This document shows, piece after piece, positions 1-8,180 of a stretch of DNA of 18,410 nt. The position numbers and the translations under genes were made by a program. The notes beneath the pieces were generated by a model. That model saw only the letters and a list, made by a program, of their open reading frames with translations, did not search any database and was not told the DNA's origin. Numbering within the stretch: the stretch's first letter is position 1; each line of letters opens with the position of its first letter. The DNA comes from an uncultured Bacteroidota bacterium (lineage in GTDB: Bacteria > Bacteroidota > Bacteroidia > Chitinophagales > Saprospiraceae): positions 1-18,410 of the forward strand of contig CALEIL010000022.1 of assembly GCA_937876435.1 (NCBI GenBank), in the 5' to 3' direction.

Positions 1-138
1 ATGAGATGGCTCAAAAGATCCCGAATGAAATTAAAATTTTTGTCTTGACAGAGTATTAGTATATTGATTTCCCGCCCCAGTGTTATACTCGGAACGTTTT
101 ACATTGGAATCGGTGGTAAAATGCTATTTAATCAGAAA

Positions 139-486
139 TCAGATAAGATACTGCTCGTGTAGGAGAAATATCGGAACCGAAACGAATCGTTTCCTGGTCC
201 AATGGGTAATCTTAGATTGTTGATGAAAAGTGACGGGCTTGACAATGGAGGATGATGAAATCTCATCCCCGGTGATCACCTTTTCGAGGCTTTCATCAAT
301 CACGTTAAGAAATACATCAACCGTCGTACTTTGACAAATTGTGGTTTTTTCTGGTTTTTCAAACCGCTCTATGGGAAGATCAAGGGCCTGCTTGATATTC
401 TGCCTGACCGGACACGGTAGACAAAACAAAACCATCATGAGCGCTATGATGGTATGGGGAAAAATATGTCTTTTAAATTTATTCAT
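139..486 (-). CDS. Small secreted protein of unknown function
   Basis: A 115-residue protein that I do not recognise by function. I start it at the ATG whose first base is at 486. The frame extends upstream only to a GTG at 522, and the ATG places a basic N-terminus (MNKFKRH) directly before a hydrophobic segment (about residues 11-24), as in a Sec signal peptide. The segment ends in LFCLPCPVRQ, which is not a good lipobox. The mature part is about 90 residues, contains a further Cys (TICQ) and has a basic aromatic C-terminus. It is the last gene of the minus-strand block, 213 bp after the amidohydrolase, so it may have its own promoter, although I see no convincing one. The overlapping plus-strand frame at 341-601 has no such features. 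That it is a real gene is likely; its role is unknown. Confidence 0.6.
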   Translation of the reverse strand: MNKFKRHIFPHTIIALMMVLFCLPCPVRQNIKQALDLPIERFEKPEKTTICQSTTVDVFLNVIDESLEKVITGDEISSSSIVKPVTFHQQSKITHWTRKRFVSVPIFLLHEQYLI

Positions 487-699
487 TATTCCAGATATGG
501 CCGGGGTCTGGTTTGATAACACCCGGATAATTCCGAAGATATTTGAAACGAGAGAATTCAGTCGAATGTTTCATGGCATCTTCCCCATTTCCGGGTTTTA
601 AAGTATCGGTAACTTTCCGGATGATTTAATCCTGGTTATGGTCGTGGTTGCCGGGTACTATAGTTAATAAGGAGTCTCGGATTATTTTCTTTGGCCCCC

Positions 700-1665
700 T
701 TAATTTTGAGCTTTTTGACTTGTTCTGATGGGTTCCATATTTTTTCCTTCCGTTTCCAGCCTCAAAAATCGGGCAGCGTTGTTGTAAAAAATATCGCGCT
801 TTTGTTCTTCACTCAAAAAGGGTGCTTCTTCTATGGCATCTATGGCTTCCCCTATTTTGTCAGGCCACACCATTTGATCTGATCCAAACATGATTCTTTT
901 GCCCAGACCGGCCCTGATCAATGCCTGTAAGTAATCATAAAATGCCTGTCGTGGAATGACCCAGGTGATGGTGGACACGTCCACGTAAAGCTGGGGGTAT
1001 TGATACATCATCGCGATCATATCATCCCTGTAAGGATACCCGGCATTCTCGATAAAAAGTCGCAGGTCTGGATGTTTGATCAGGACATCTTCCAACAATA
1101 GCGGACTGCCGGCATCTGATCGGAAATGGGGCATATAGGGACCGATCCCCAGGACATGGATGAGAACGGGCAGGTCGAGATCTTCTGCCAATTGGAAATA
1201 GGGCTCCAGGGAAGGATCGTTTGGTGGGATTCCGTGGAGTTGTACTCCGATTTCACCCATAGCCTGTAAATGACCGGCATCGTATTCATTTTTGAGTTTT
1301 TCCAATTGGGATTCTCCGGCATCAAGGATGAAAGGAGAAGGTATAAACCGACCAGGGGCCTTTTGATCCCATTGCCGGACGATGGACCAATCGACGCCAC
1401 TGAGATAAGCGGTGACGATGTTGTACTTGTCCATTTGTGCGAGCGACTTTTTGAAGTTTTCAGCAGGATCTGTGACCGCGTGGCCATCTCCTTCACAGGG
1501 TTCGGGGCGGCATAATGCGGGCACTCCCTTAGGGATATCGTGTGGAAGCTGGGTATGCATGTGCATATCGATAATGGGGGGTCTGGTGAATTTTGCCGGA
1601 ACATTTTGAGAAAAACCTGTAGTCAGGCTTAGGATGAACACGAGCAGCGAGATGAAATTTTTCAT
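700..1665 (-). CDS. Exported amidohydrolase (Amidohydrolase_2-like, metal-dependent)
   Basis: Predicted metal-dependent hydrolase of the amidohydrolase superfamily with a TIM-barrel fold (the ACMSD/2-pyrone-dicarboxylate hydrolase-like branch). The frame opens further upstream, but the ATG at 1665 gives a 321-residue protein that begins with a clean signal peptide (MKNFISLLVFILSLTTGFSQ, cut near residue 20), so I use it. Visible motifs are DMHMH at 33-37 (metal-binding HxH), GEIG with Glu138, LIHV with His170, IENAG at 205-209, and GSD with the conserved Asp263 near the end of the barrel. The length is normal for the family. Export to the periplasm is unusual for central metabolism and suggests work on an external compound. 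It lies 132 bp downstream of the LuxR-type regulator and on the same strand, with a hairpin in the gap. The substrate cannot be told from sequence. Confidence 0.87.
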   Translation of the reverse strand: MKNFISLLVFILSLTTGFSQNVPAKFTRPPIIDMHMHTQLPHDIPKGVPALCRPEPCEGDGHAVTDPAENFKKSLAQMDKYNIVTAYLSGVDWSIVRQWDQKAPGRFIPSPFILDAGESQLEKLKNEYDAGHLQAMGEIGVQLHGIPPNDPSLEPYFQLAEDLDLPVLIHVLGIGPYMPHFRSDAGSPLLLEDVLIKHPDLRLFIENAGYPYRDDMIAMMYQYPQLYVDVSTITWVIPRQAFYDYLQALIRAGLGKRIMFGSDQMVWPDKIGEAIDAIEEAPFLSEEQKRDIFYNNAARFLRLETEGKNMEPIRTSQKAQN

Positions 1666-1748
1666 GATGTGGTTATTTGTACCATTCAAAATTACATCGA
1701 TGTGTACCTGAGAATCATCGGTGGATATACCCATTCTCACAGATTCAC

Positions 1749-1769
1749 AAAAATGGGTAATCTTACCCA
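1749..1769 (-). terminator. Possible intrinsic terminator after the LuxR-type regulator (or an operator)
   Basis: On the minus strand, 28 bp past the regulator's stop codon, TGGGTA and TACCCA form a 6-bp stem around the loop AGAT, followed directly by five Ts. That is a short but plausible terminator. The same bases form a near-perfect palindrome (TGGGTAA, 2 nt, TTACCCA) that could instead be a binding site upstream of the amidohydrolase. Confidence 0.42.
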
Positions 1770-1797
1770 CGTCGGACAATTGGGTCGCTAAAAAGGA

Positions 1798-3372
1798 TCA
1801 TTTTGCGGGATCCAGTAAGTTGTGGTGGATGGCAAAAGTCGTCGCCTCCACCCTGGATGATACCCCGAGTTTGTTGAAGATATTGCTTACGTGGCGGTCC
1901 ACGGTTCGCTCACTGATATACAATTGGCCCCCGATTGATTTGTTGGTGAGTCCCGAAGCTACTTGATTTAACACCTGCATTTCCCGGAGGGTCAGGCCGT
2001 AAGTGTCTATATCCGAATCGTCCGGGATTAAGCGTTTGATCCGTTCCAGATCCGGTTTTGCACCGAGTTGTTCATAGAGCCATCTGGCGATGGACATCTC
2101 GGTTTCAGCGTTGACCACATCTCCTTCATGATGATAAGCGATTGCTTTCAATTCCCGTGTCAGAGCGGACTCGTAGGGCAGGTTCATGGAGTTCCAGGTT
2201 TCCAAAGCCTGGGACAAATGGTCAAGTGCCGTACTAAATTGATTTTCTGCTATGGAAACGATGCTCTTACAATAGGCGTACATGGAAAGTAAGTAGGGGG
2301 ATTCGTAAGCCTCTGCTATGATTTTATATTCAGAAAGGGCTTCTTTTGCCTGATCTATCTCGTCCCCAGCGATCATTATTTGTACATATGCAGGCAGGAT
2401 TTCGAGACGTTTCGGGACATCGCTGGTTTCCTGCAAAGTATTTTTGATGGAAACTTCGGCTGCCTTATGCTGACCTTGGTGTAATCGAAGTAACGCTAAT
2501 CCGGGATGCGCGATCCGGCCCCATTTGGAAGCATTCCGGTATGCCTCATCAGCTTCCATTTCATTTCCGGTCAATCGGAGTAATTCGGCTTTGCGATAAT
2601 ATGCTAATCCGGCTGCAGACCTACCGGGTGGTTTGGTGAGTATTTCACAGGCATCTGAAGCCTCTTGCAGGGCACTGAACCAATCACCATGGAATTGACT
2701 GATTTCTGCTTTACTCACCTGGCATTGGCCGCGAAACGGCACCATATCCGATTGGGAATCACACCACCGTTCCAACGCCAATGTCCATTCCTTCGCTCTG
2801 CCCAAGTCCCAGACCTTTCGGCAGGTTTCAATTCCGGCACAATATATAATGCCCTTGCCTACTGGAAAAATTTCTTCTGTTCCTGTGTTTATCATAGTCT
2901 CATCCAGCAACTTGAATCCTTCCTCAAGACTTCCGTTTTGGATAAGTGTCTGGCTTTTCCCCAATCGACCGAGCGAGATCAGGTCCGGATCTTGAAATCT
3001 TTCACCTATTCTGACCGCCTGCTCAAATAGATAGCCTGCCTGGTCATACCGGCCGGAATAGAAGGAACCCAGTGCCCGGGGGATCAGAAACAACCCTTTT
3101 TCAGCGCATTCATGAGGTATCTTCTCTTCCAAAATCCGCTCTCCACGTGCCAGCCATCCATTGCTACGGGCCTGCTCACGGGCATCCTGATATATCATGG
3201 CCAGCCAGAACGCGCAACGAACTGATTCTTCACATTGATCAAGTTTCAGATATTTCTGATGGGCTTTTTCGAGTAGTAACTGACTTTCCGCGTCTTTACC
3301 CAGGAGAAAGGCAGAAAGGGAATGTCTGACCAGATGACCGGGTTTGATAACTCTTTGTAAATTTCTGACCAT
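1798..3372 (-). CDS. TPR-containing LuxR-family transcriptional regulator
   Basis: A 524-residue cytoplasmic regulator. Residues about 1-450 are a helical array of TPR-like repeats rich in A/L/W pairs (for example ARGERILEEK, YLFEQAVRIGERF, ALDHLSQALETW), likely a protein or ligand sensing surface. Residues about 458-520 are a LuxR/NarL-type helix-turn-helix: LTLREMQVLNQVASGLTNKS, then the recognition-helix region SERTVDRHVSNIFNKLGVSS. There is no receiver domain and no ATPase domain. The layout recalls a TPR-LuxR family that I know mainly from Actinobacteria and Chloroflexi, recalled from memory and not searched. Those proteins usually carry some 30-40 more residues before the first repeat; here an in-frame stop lies four codons before the ATG at 3372, so no longer version is possible in this frame. 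It sits 45 bp after the sulfatase and before the exported amidohydrolase, so it probably controls one or both. Confidence 0.88.
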   Translation of the reverse strand: MVRNLQRVIKPGHLVRHSLSAFLLGKDAESQLLLEKAHQKYLKLDQCEESVRCAFWLAMIYQDAREQARSNGWLARGERILEEKIPHECAEKGLFLIPRALGSFYSGRYDQAGYLFEQAVRIGERFQDPDLISLGRLGKSQTLIQNGSLEEGFKLLDETMINTGTEEIFPVGKGIIYCAGIETCRKVWDLGRAKEWTLALERWCDSQSDMVPFRGQCQVSKAEISQFHGDWFSALQEASDACEILTKPPGRSAAGLAYYRKAELLRLTGNEMEADEAYRNASKWGRIAHPGLALLRLHQGQHKAAEVSIKNTLQETSDVPKRLEILPAYVQIMIAGDEIDQAKEALSEYKIIAEAYESPYLLSMYAYCKSIVSIAENQFSTALDHLSQALETWNSMNLPYESALTRELKAIAYHHEGDVVNAETEMSIARWLYEQLGAKPDLERIKRLIPDDSDIDTYGLTLREMQVLNQVASGLTNKSIGGQLYISERTVDRHVSNIFNKLGVSSRVEATTFAIHHNLLDPAK

Positions 3373-3417
3373 TTTGCCTCGTTATCCATGACGCATAAAT
3401 TCAGATTCAGAAGTTTA

Positions 3418-4827
3418 TTACTGGTCGGGAAAAAATTTCATTTTATGTTCTGTCGCCCAACGGATCAGATTTCGTTTTTCATCTGGATATTTGTCCAGGA
3501 CGTTGCCTTTTTCATAAGGATCGTGGATCAGATCAAAAAGACTAGTGTCGATGGTTGGCATTTCATAAGTACCAGGAAGACCGTCGGTTCCCGCCATCTG
3601 CAGTGATCGGTATTTGTGGGGCAGATGCAATTTCCAGGATCCATCACCTGAAATAACGCCTTCAAAGATATTTCCGGTAGAGAATGGATAGTAGTCGTGC
3701 GGATTCTCCGCGCCGGGCTTGTCGAGGACAATATCCCACAGATTGTGTCCATCGATTTCGTTGGCCGGCAAAGGTGTCCCGGTTACAGCGCAAATCGTCG
3801 GCAGAATATCCACCGAATTGATCAATTTGTGGGATTGGCTCCCGGCTTCTATCACGTCCGGATATTTGATGATGCAGGAATTCCGCAATCCTCCTTCGAA
3901 ACCGGTGCCTTTGCCTTCGCGGTAGCCCGTGATGCCAGCATGATTCCCATAGGATAACCAGGGTCCATTGTCTGATCCGATAAAAATAACCAGCGTATTA
4001 TCCTCCAGGCCATTGTCCTTGAGGGCTTGATTGACCTGGCCGACCGACCAGTCCAATTCCATCATGACATCACCATAAAGACCCGTGCCCGATTTGCCTT
4101 CAAACTTATCACTACAAAAAATGGGAACGTGGGGCATAGAATGGGGGAGGTAAAGAAAAAATGGTTCTTCCCGGTGTCGGTTTATAAAATCAACCGCCCG
4201 TTCGGTGTACCAGGTTGTCAGCATCTTCTGGTCTTCCTGATCCATCGTATCGATCACCACCTCCTCGTTTTCCCAATATTGGAGCGGCCAGCGTCCCCAG
4301 AATTCGGGGTTGCCGGGGTGGAATTTCCACATATCATTGGAATAGAGCAGCCCACACGATTCATCGAAACCTCTTTGTCGGGGTCGGCTCCCATCCAGAT
4401 CTCCCAGGTGCCATTTGCCAAATAGGGCTGTGGTATAACCGTTTTGCTGCAGTACCTCACCGAGCGTGGCATAGGATCTGTCCAGACCTGCATTGTCCGG
4501 TGCATAGGCATTGAATACTCCGGTGCGGCCCGGATAGCAACCGGTCAATAATACGGCCCTCGATGCCGAACAAACAGCCTGGGGAACGTGAAAATTATAA
4601 AAACTGCGTCCTTCGCTGGCCAGCATTTCAACGTGCGGTGTAGGGTACCGGGGATTGCCAAATGGAGCAAAATCATCAAACGCAGCATCATCCAAGAAAA
4701 TCAACACCACGTTGGGTTTTTGAGTCACTGACCTGGTTAACGGGGGTTTACAGGATTGGTAAGTCACCAGTATGACAAAGGTCAGCAAGAGGCCTTCCCG
4801 GAAACTGGATCGCAGTGGAAATATCAT
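3418..4827 (-). CDS. Sulfatase lipoprotein (formylglycine-dependent, family S1)
   Basis: Type I sulfatase that hydrolyses sulfate esters after its active-site Cys is converted to formylglycine. I start at the ATG at 4827; the frame can be extended 9 bp to a TTG, but the ATG is the ordinary choice. Residues 1-26 form a lipoprotein signal ending in the lipobox TYQSC (Cys26), so the enzyme is membrane-anchored. Further motifs are VLIFLDD with metal ligands Asp46-Asp47, CSASR with catalytic Cys86 (the accepted C-x-P/A-x-R form), GKWHLGD (Lys138, His140), PHSMPH (His229 region), SDNG (Asp286-Asn287) and GKGTGFEGG with Lys306. All expected active-site elements are present, so it should be active. 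No maturation enzyme is encoded here. It is followed after 45 bp by the LuxR-type regulator. The substrate is unknown; sulfated glycans are common for this type. Confidence 0.95.
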   Translation of the reverse strand: MIFPLRSSFREGLLLTFVILVTYQSCKPPLTRSVTQKPNVVLIFLDDAAFDDFAPFGNPRYPTPHVEMLASEGRSFYNFHVPQAVCSASRAVLLTGCYPGRTGVFNAYAPDNAGLDRSYATLGEVLQQNGYTTALFGKWHLGDLDGSRPRQRGFDESCGLLYSNDMWKFHPGNPEFWGRWPLQYWENEEVVIDTMDQEDQKMLTTWYTERAVDFINRHREEPFFLYLPHSMPHVPIFCSDKFEGKSGTGLYGDVMMELDWSVGQVNQALKDNGLEDNTLVIFIGSDNGPWLSYGNHAGITGYREGKGTGFEGGLRNSCIIKYPDVIEAGSQSHKLINSVDILPTICAVTGTPLPANEIDGHNLWDIVLDKPGAENPHDYYPFSTGNIFEGVISGDGSWKLHLPHKYRSLQMAGTDGLPGTYEMPTIDTSLFDLIHDPYEKGNVLDKYPDEKRNLIRWATEHKMKFFPDQ

Positions 4828-4953
4828 ATCAGGCAATTTTACATGCCCATAAATATAATAAATCCTTACAAACTAAAGGAAAGGGGATAATTCTGAGGTT
4901 CGATTTTGTGACCCATCATTAAAAGCATGATGAAAGTCGGTATCCTCTGAATC

Positions 4954-6162
4954 TCAACTCAATCTTCCTAACGCCACTTTTATCCTGTCCATCGCAGTAA
5001 TCAGTTGTTCTTCTGAAGCAGCGTACGATATCCGGATGCATTCATCGTTGCCAAATGCCGATCCGGAAACAGTAGCCACGTGTGCCTGGGTTAGGAGATA
5101 TTCAGCAAAGTCCTCTGTGTCGTTGATGGTGGTAGTCCCGTCCGATTTCCCAAAAAAGGAACTGATGTTGGGAAAAATGTAAAAAGCTCCGGTGGGATTG
5201 GGGACTTCGATGCCGGGAATTTCGCGTAATTTTTCAGACACCAGTTCTTTACGACGTTCAAACGTGAGTCGCATATTTTCCATTTCGTCAGACTTGTTGC
5301 GCAAGGCAATCACAGCAGCCTCCTGGGCGAAAGAATTGGCTCCACTGGTGGTCTGACCCTGGATTTTGTTGCAGGCCTGGGCAATCCACAGGGGAGCACC
5401 CATATACCCCAAACGCCAGCCGGTCATAGCGTATCCTTTGGAAAATCCGTTGATAGTGACGGTCCGTTCTGCCATATCTTTGAGGCTGCCAATGCTGGTG
5501 TGCGGTTGTCCAAAATTGATGTGTTCATAGATCTCATCCGAGATGACGATAATATCCGGGTATTTGCGAAGTACCGCGGCAAGTCCCTCCAGTTCATCCC
5601 GGGTGTATACACTTCCGGTGGGGTTGGAGGGGGACGAAAACATGACAACCCTCGACCGATCCGTAATCGCTGCTTCCAGTTGGTCCGGTGTCACTTTGAA
5701 ATCCTGGTCGATGCCGGCAGATACCAATACAGGCTGGGCTCCAGCCAATTTGGCAATTTCTATGTAAGAGACCCAAAACGGCGTCAGAATAATCGCTTCA
5801 TCTCCTGGATTGATCAACGCCAGACAGGCATTGGCCAGGGATTGTTTTGCTCCGTTGGATACCACTATCTGTGCCGGAGTATAATCCAGTCCGTTGTCGT
5901 TTTTAAATTTGTCGACTATGGCTTCACGTAAAGGCAGAATCCCAGGTACTGGTGTATATTTTGTTTTACCGGCTTTGAGCGCTTCGATGGCGGCGTTTTT
6001 GATGTAGTCCGGAGTGTCAAAATCGGGCTCGCCAAGGCTAAGTGAAATCACCTGATGTCCCTGAGCCTTCAATTCTCGCGCTTTCTGGGACATTTTTATG
6101 GTAGCCGATTCTTCCATGTTGAGTACCCGGTCCGAAACTCTGGGTTGTGTGCTTATATTCAT
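4954..6162 (-). CDS. aspC: PLP-dependent aspartate-type aminotransferase (class I/II)
   Basis: A 402-residue cytoplasmic aminotransferase that moves the amino group between amino acids and 2-oxo acids using pyridoxal phosphate; aspartate/2-oxoglutarate is the expected pair for this subfamily. Visible residues are the PLP lysine Lys242 in GFSKGYAMTGWRLGY, Asn180 in SNPTG, Asp209 and Tyr212 in SDEIYEH, Trp130 in the PFWVSY cofactor-stacking region, Arg250, and the carboxylate-binding Arg377 in CIRISYA. Tyr69 lies in the KYTP motif. Length and motif order are normal. The start is the ATG at 6162. It is flanked by 248 bp upstream and 126 bp downstream, so it is probably a separate transcription unit and an ordinary housekeeping gene among accessory neighbours. 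The exact amino acid preference cannot be decided, so the symbol is a family-level assignment. Confidence 0.94.
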   Translation of the reverse strand: MNISTQPRVSDRVLNMEESATIKMSQKARELKAQGHQVISLSLGEPDFDTPDYIKNAAIEALKAGKTKYTPVPGILPLREAIVDKFKNDNGLDYTPAQIVVSNGAKQSLANACLALINPGDEAIILTPFWVSYIEIAKLAGAQPVLVSAGIDQDFKVTPDQLEAAITDRSRVVMFSSPSNPTGSVYTRDELEGLAAVLRKYPDIIVISDEIYEHINFGQPHTSIGSLKDMAERTVTINGFSKGYAMTGWRLGYMGAPLWIAQACNKIQGQTTSGANSFAQEAAVIALRNKSDEMENMRLTFERRKELVSEKLREIPGIEVPNPTGAFYIFPNISSFFGKSDGTTTINDTEDFAEYLLTQAHVATVSGSAFGNDECIRISYAASEEQLITAMDRIKVALGRLS

Positions 6163-6187
6163 GATGTTTTATTCTTTTTTGGAATTG

Positions 6188-6195
6188 CAAAGTAA
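6188..6195 (-). promoter_or_regulatory. Candidate -7 box of the aminotransferase promoter
   Basis: On the minus strand the bases read TTACTTTG, 7 of 8 matches to the Bacteroidota -7 consensus TAnnTTTG, about 25 bp upstream of the ATG at 6162. It lies inside an inverted repeat, GGAATT (6181-6186) and AATTCC (6200-6205), with a 13-nt spacer. I see no clear -33 TTTG at the usual distance. Confidence 0.35.
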
Positions 6196-6410
6196 GCGAA
6201 ATTCCACTTAATTGATGCTGATTATTCCGGGATTATTGTATGGAGAGTTAATTTTTCGAAATCATGGGAATTTCTGTTCTGCTCTTCACTACGTCCGGAT
6301 GATCCCTCCAATCTCATCAGCGCTCAAGCGAACACAGGAAGAGGATCTTTTGATAAAAACATGAATTGAAACCAATACATACTTATAAATATTACGCAGA
6401 GTTTTAGGGA

Positions 6411-8177
6411 TCAGAATACAGCCGGCAGGACTTCCAATCTGTCAATCCAGGGAGCCTGATTTCCGCTCAATGTCCGGATCTCGATTTTATTAATGCCTTT
6501 TTGAAGCACTGCGTTGATGAGGGTGCTTGATTTCCATCGTTTTTCCCCTTCACCCTCGAATGCAAACCGATCGTCTATCATTTCACCATTGACGAGAATC
6601 TGGAGGTAGGCGGGTTCGGGATCCGAATGCGAATATCTGAACCGCAAAGTGAAATCATTGGTACTGTGGGCGGGTACAATCCATATCAAACCAGCGGGAT
6701 TTTCTCCATTTTCAAATCTGGCGAATCCTTCCCTGGAATATCCCGTATTATCAGACTTCAAGGATACCTTGCCATAGGTGGTAGCCAATTCTGCACTCAG
6801 GGTTACGCCTCCTTTGGGTAGGAGCGTGCTCATGGTATGGGAAAATGCAGGGTTTTCAAATAAATGTGGGTATTCATCTACGATGTGCCCGAATTCGTTC
6901 ACCGTTCGAATATATCTTCCGGTTCCATATAACGAAATTAAAATAAGGTTCCGGTTTCCGTCTACTTTGTCCAGATACCAGGCGGTGTCCTCCAATTCCG
7001 GTTGTTCTTCATCCGGGTTCCAGTTGCCGTGGCCTATATAAATGGTCCCCTCCGAATCGATGCGATTTCCTTTGACCGGAGAAGTACGTTTGTAGTAGTG
7101 ATCCTGGAATTCAAATACGAGGGGCACCTGGAAACGATCAAACAAAGGGGTCCAGTGTTCCTGAATCTGCCTTATGACAGAGAGATCCGGGGGTTGGGTA
7201 ACCGGGTACGACTGGGCATGATAGACCGGAAATACGTGGGGTGTTTCCTTGCGTTGTTTTAGGTATTTTTTGAGGACTCTGCTTTGACTTTCCACATTGG
7301 AGGCAAATTGGTCGCTATCCAGATTGATAAAGCTCAGATAATCCCCAAAATCCAAAACGCGGTATTCGAAGGGATTGGGCATTCCAGACGATGAGGTTTT
7401 TATCTTGTCATGATTATTATCTGTAGGGTTTTCCGGTGTTTTGTCCTGATCGACTTTTAGAGCGGTATTTTTTATAGAATGCAGTCCTGAAGTGATGATC
7501 ACGGGTATTACGTGACCATCTTCATCGATCAAACCATTTTTGAAAGCGTCAAACCATTCGTGCCATTTCCAAATCAAATCTCTCTCCGAAGAATTATCAG
7601 GTAAAAGACCGCTCCAAAGCATGAATTGGGGTTTGTATTGTCCCACCAGATTGTTGACGCGTTCCATACAAATTTTCCGTTCCTTTGGATCCTGGTTAAA
7701 AGTGTCCCCTCCTACGGCAAAAATCAAAGGCTTCCGGTTTATTTGTAGAGGCATAGTTTCAAAATAGAAAATACGCTTATAATTCCCTACTCTGAGGGCG
7801 TACCGGGTATCGGGATCCAATCCGCGCAGTTCCTTCCGATACAATATCCTGCCAGAAACAGGCAGTACGCTGCAGATTGCCTGGGCTGTCTGCCAGTTTT
7901 CTTCTGAATCTTTCCGGAAATATATGGTGGAATCTGCCTTTTCCCCGGGCATTTCGTGCCAATTGATGACCATGGTGGTAGTGGGATCACTGGTCCATGT
8001 CAGGAGCAACGCAGTAGGTTCGTCCTGGCCTTGCACCGGAGTTGATACTAAAAAGCTGATGAACACACACATCAATCCGGTGAATGCCCTATATTTGAAA
8101 TCATTGGTCACGTGCTGCACCAGATGTAATATCAACAACTTCGGGGATATGTATGCATTGAAAAAATAAATCTCCAT
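6411..8177 (-). CDS. Purple-acid-phosphatase-like protein with degraded metal sites and a C-terminal CBM-like domain
   Basis: Secreted protein of 588 residues from the ATG at 8177. The open frame reaches back to 8288 through a tandem repeat and into the upstream gene, so that extension is unlikely. The true start may be a GTG near 8108, which would place KYR directly before the hydrophobic stretch LMCVFISFLV ending in VQGQ. Order of parts: FN3-like purple acid phosphatase N-domain (about 50-145, LLLTWTSDPTTTMVINW); calcineurin-like fold (about 150-390); galactose-binding, CBM6/35-like C-domain (about 460-585, GFARFENGENPAGLIWI). The phosphatase motifs are recognisable but broken: GGDTF keeps the first Asp158; the GDxxY position reads SGLLPD (189-194); the GNHE position reads SGLH (230-233); VYHAQSYP keeps His320; and the GHxHxYER position reads FQDHYYKR. 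A non-catalytic, perhaps sugar-binding role is likely. It follows the PVC-type lipoprotein by 59 bp, probably in one operon. Confidence 0.8.
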   Translation of the reverse strand: MEIYFFNAYISPKLLILHLVQHVTNDFKYRAFTGLMCVFISFLVSTPVQGQDEPTALLLTWTSDPTTTMVINWHEMPGEKADSTIYFRKDSEENWQTAQAICSVLPVSGRILYRKELRGLDPDTRYALRVGNYKRIFYFETMPLQINRKPLIFAVGGDTFNQDPKERKICMERVNNLVGQYKPQFMLWSGLLPDNSSERDLIWKWHEWFDAFKNGLIDEDGHVIPVIITSGLHSIKNTALKVDQDKTPENPTDNNHDKIKTSSSGMPNPFEYRVLDFGDYLSFINLDSDQFASNVESQSRVLKKYLKQRKETPHVFPVYHAQSYPVTQPPDLSVIRQIQEHWTPLFDRFQVPLVFEFQDHYYKRTSPVKGNRIDSEGTIYIGHGNWNPDEEQPELEDTAWYLDKVDGNRNLILISLYGTGRYIRTVNEFGHIVDEYPHLFENPAFSHTMSTLLPKGGVTLSAELATTYGKVSLKSDNTGYSREGFARFENGENPAGLIWIVPAHSTNDFTLRFRYSHSDPEPAYLQILVNGEMIDDRFAFEGEGEKRWKSSTLINAVLQKGINKIEIRTLSGNQAPWIDRLEVLPAVF

Positions 8178-8180
8178 TGG

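Noticed and set aside
1..48. Short frame at the left edge ending in TGA at 48
   Set aside because: Only 15 codons are visible, with no homology to judge by. It could be the tail of a gene outside the window or chance.
341..601. Plus-strand frame overlapping the small secreted protein
   Set aside because: Its sequence has no signal peptide or domain, and it is antisense to the better-supported minus-strand frame.
3345..3389. Frame beginning ATG at 3389 (MDNEAKWSEIYKELS) as the lost N-terminus of the LuxR-type regulator joined by a frameshift
   Set aside because: The residues look like a TPR start, but joining to the main frame after TCA would discard about ten codons that already encode acceptable protein, and no slippery site or structure supports it. 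A sequence error cannot be excluded.
4909..4931. CATCAT-N7-ATGATG hairpin after the aminotransferase as a terminator
   Set aside because: The stem is only 6 AT-rich base pairs and no T-run follows on the minus strand.
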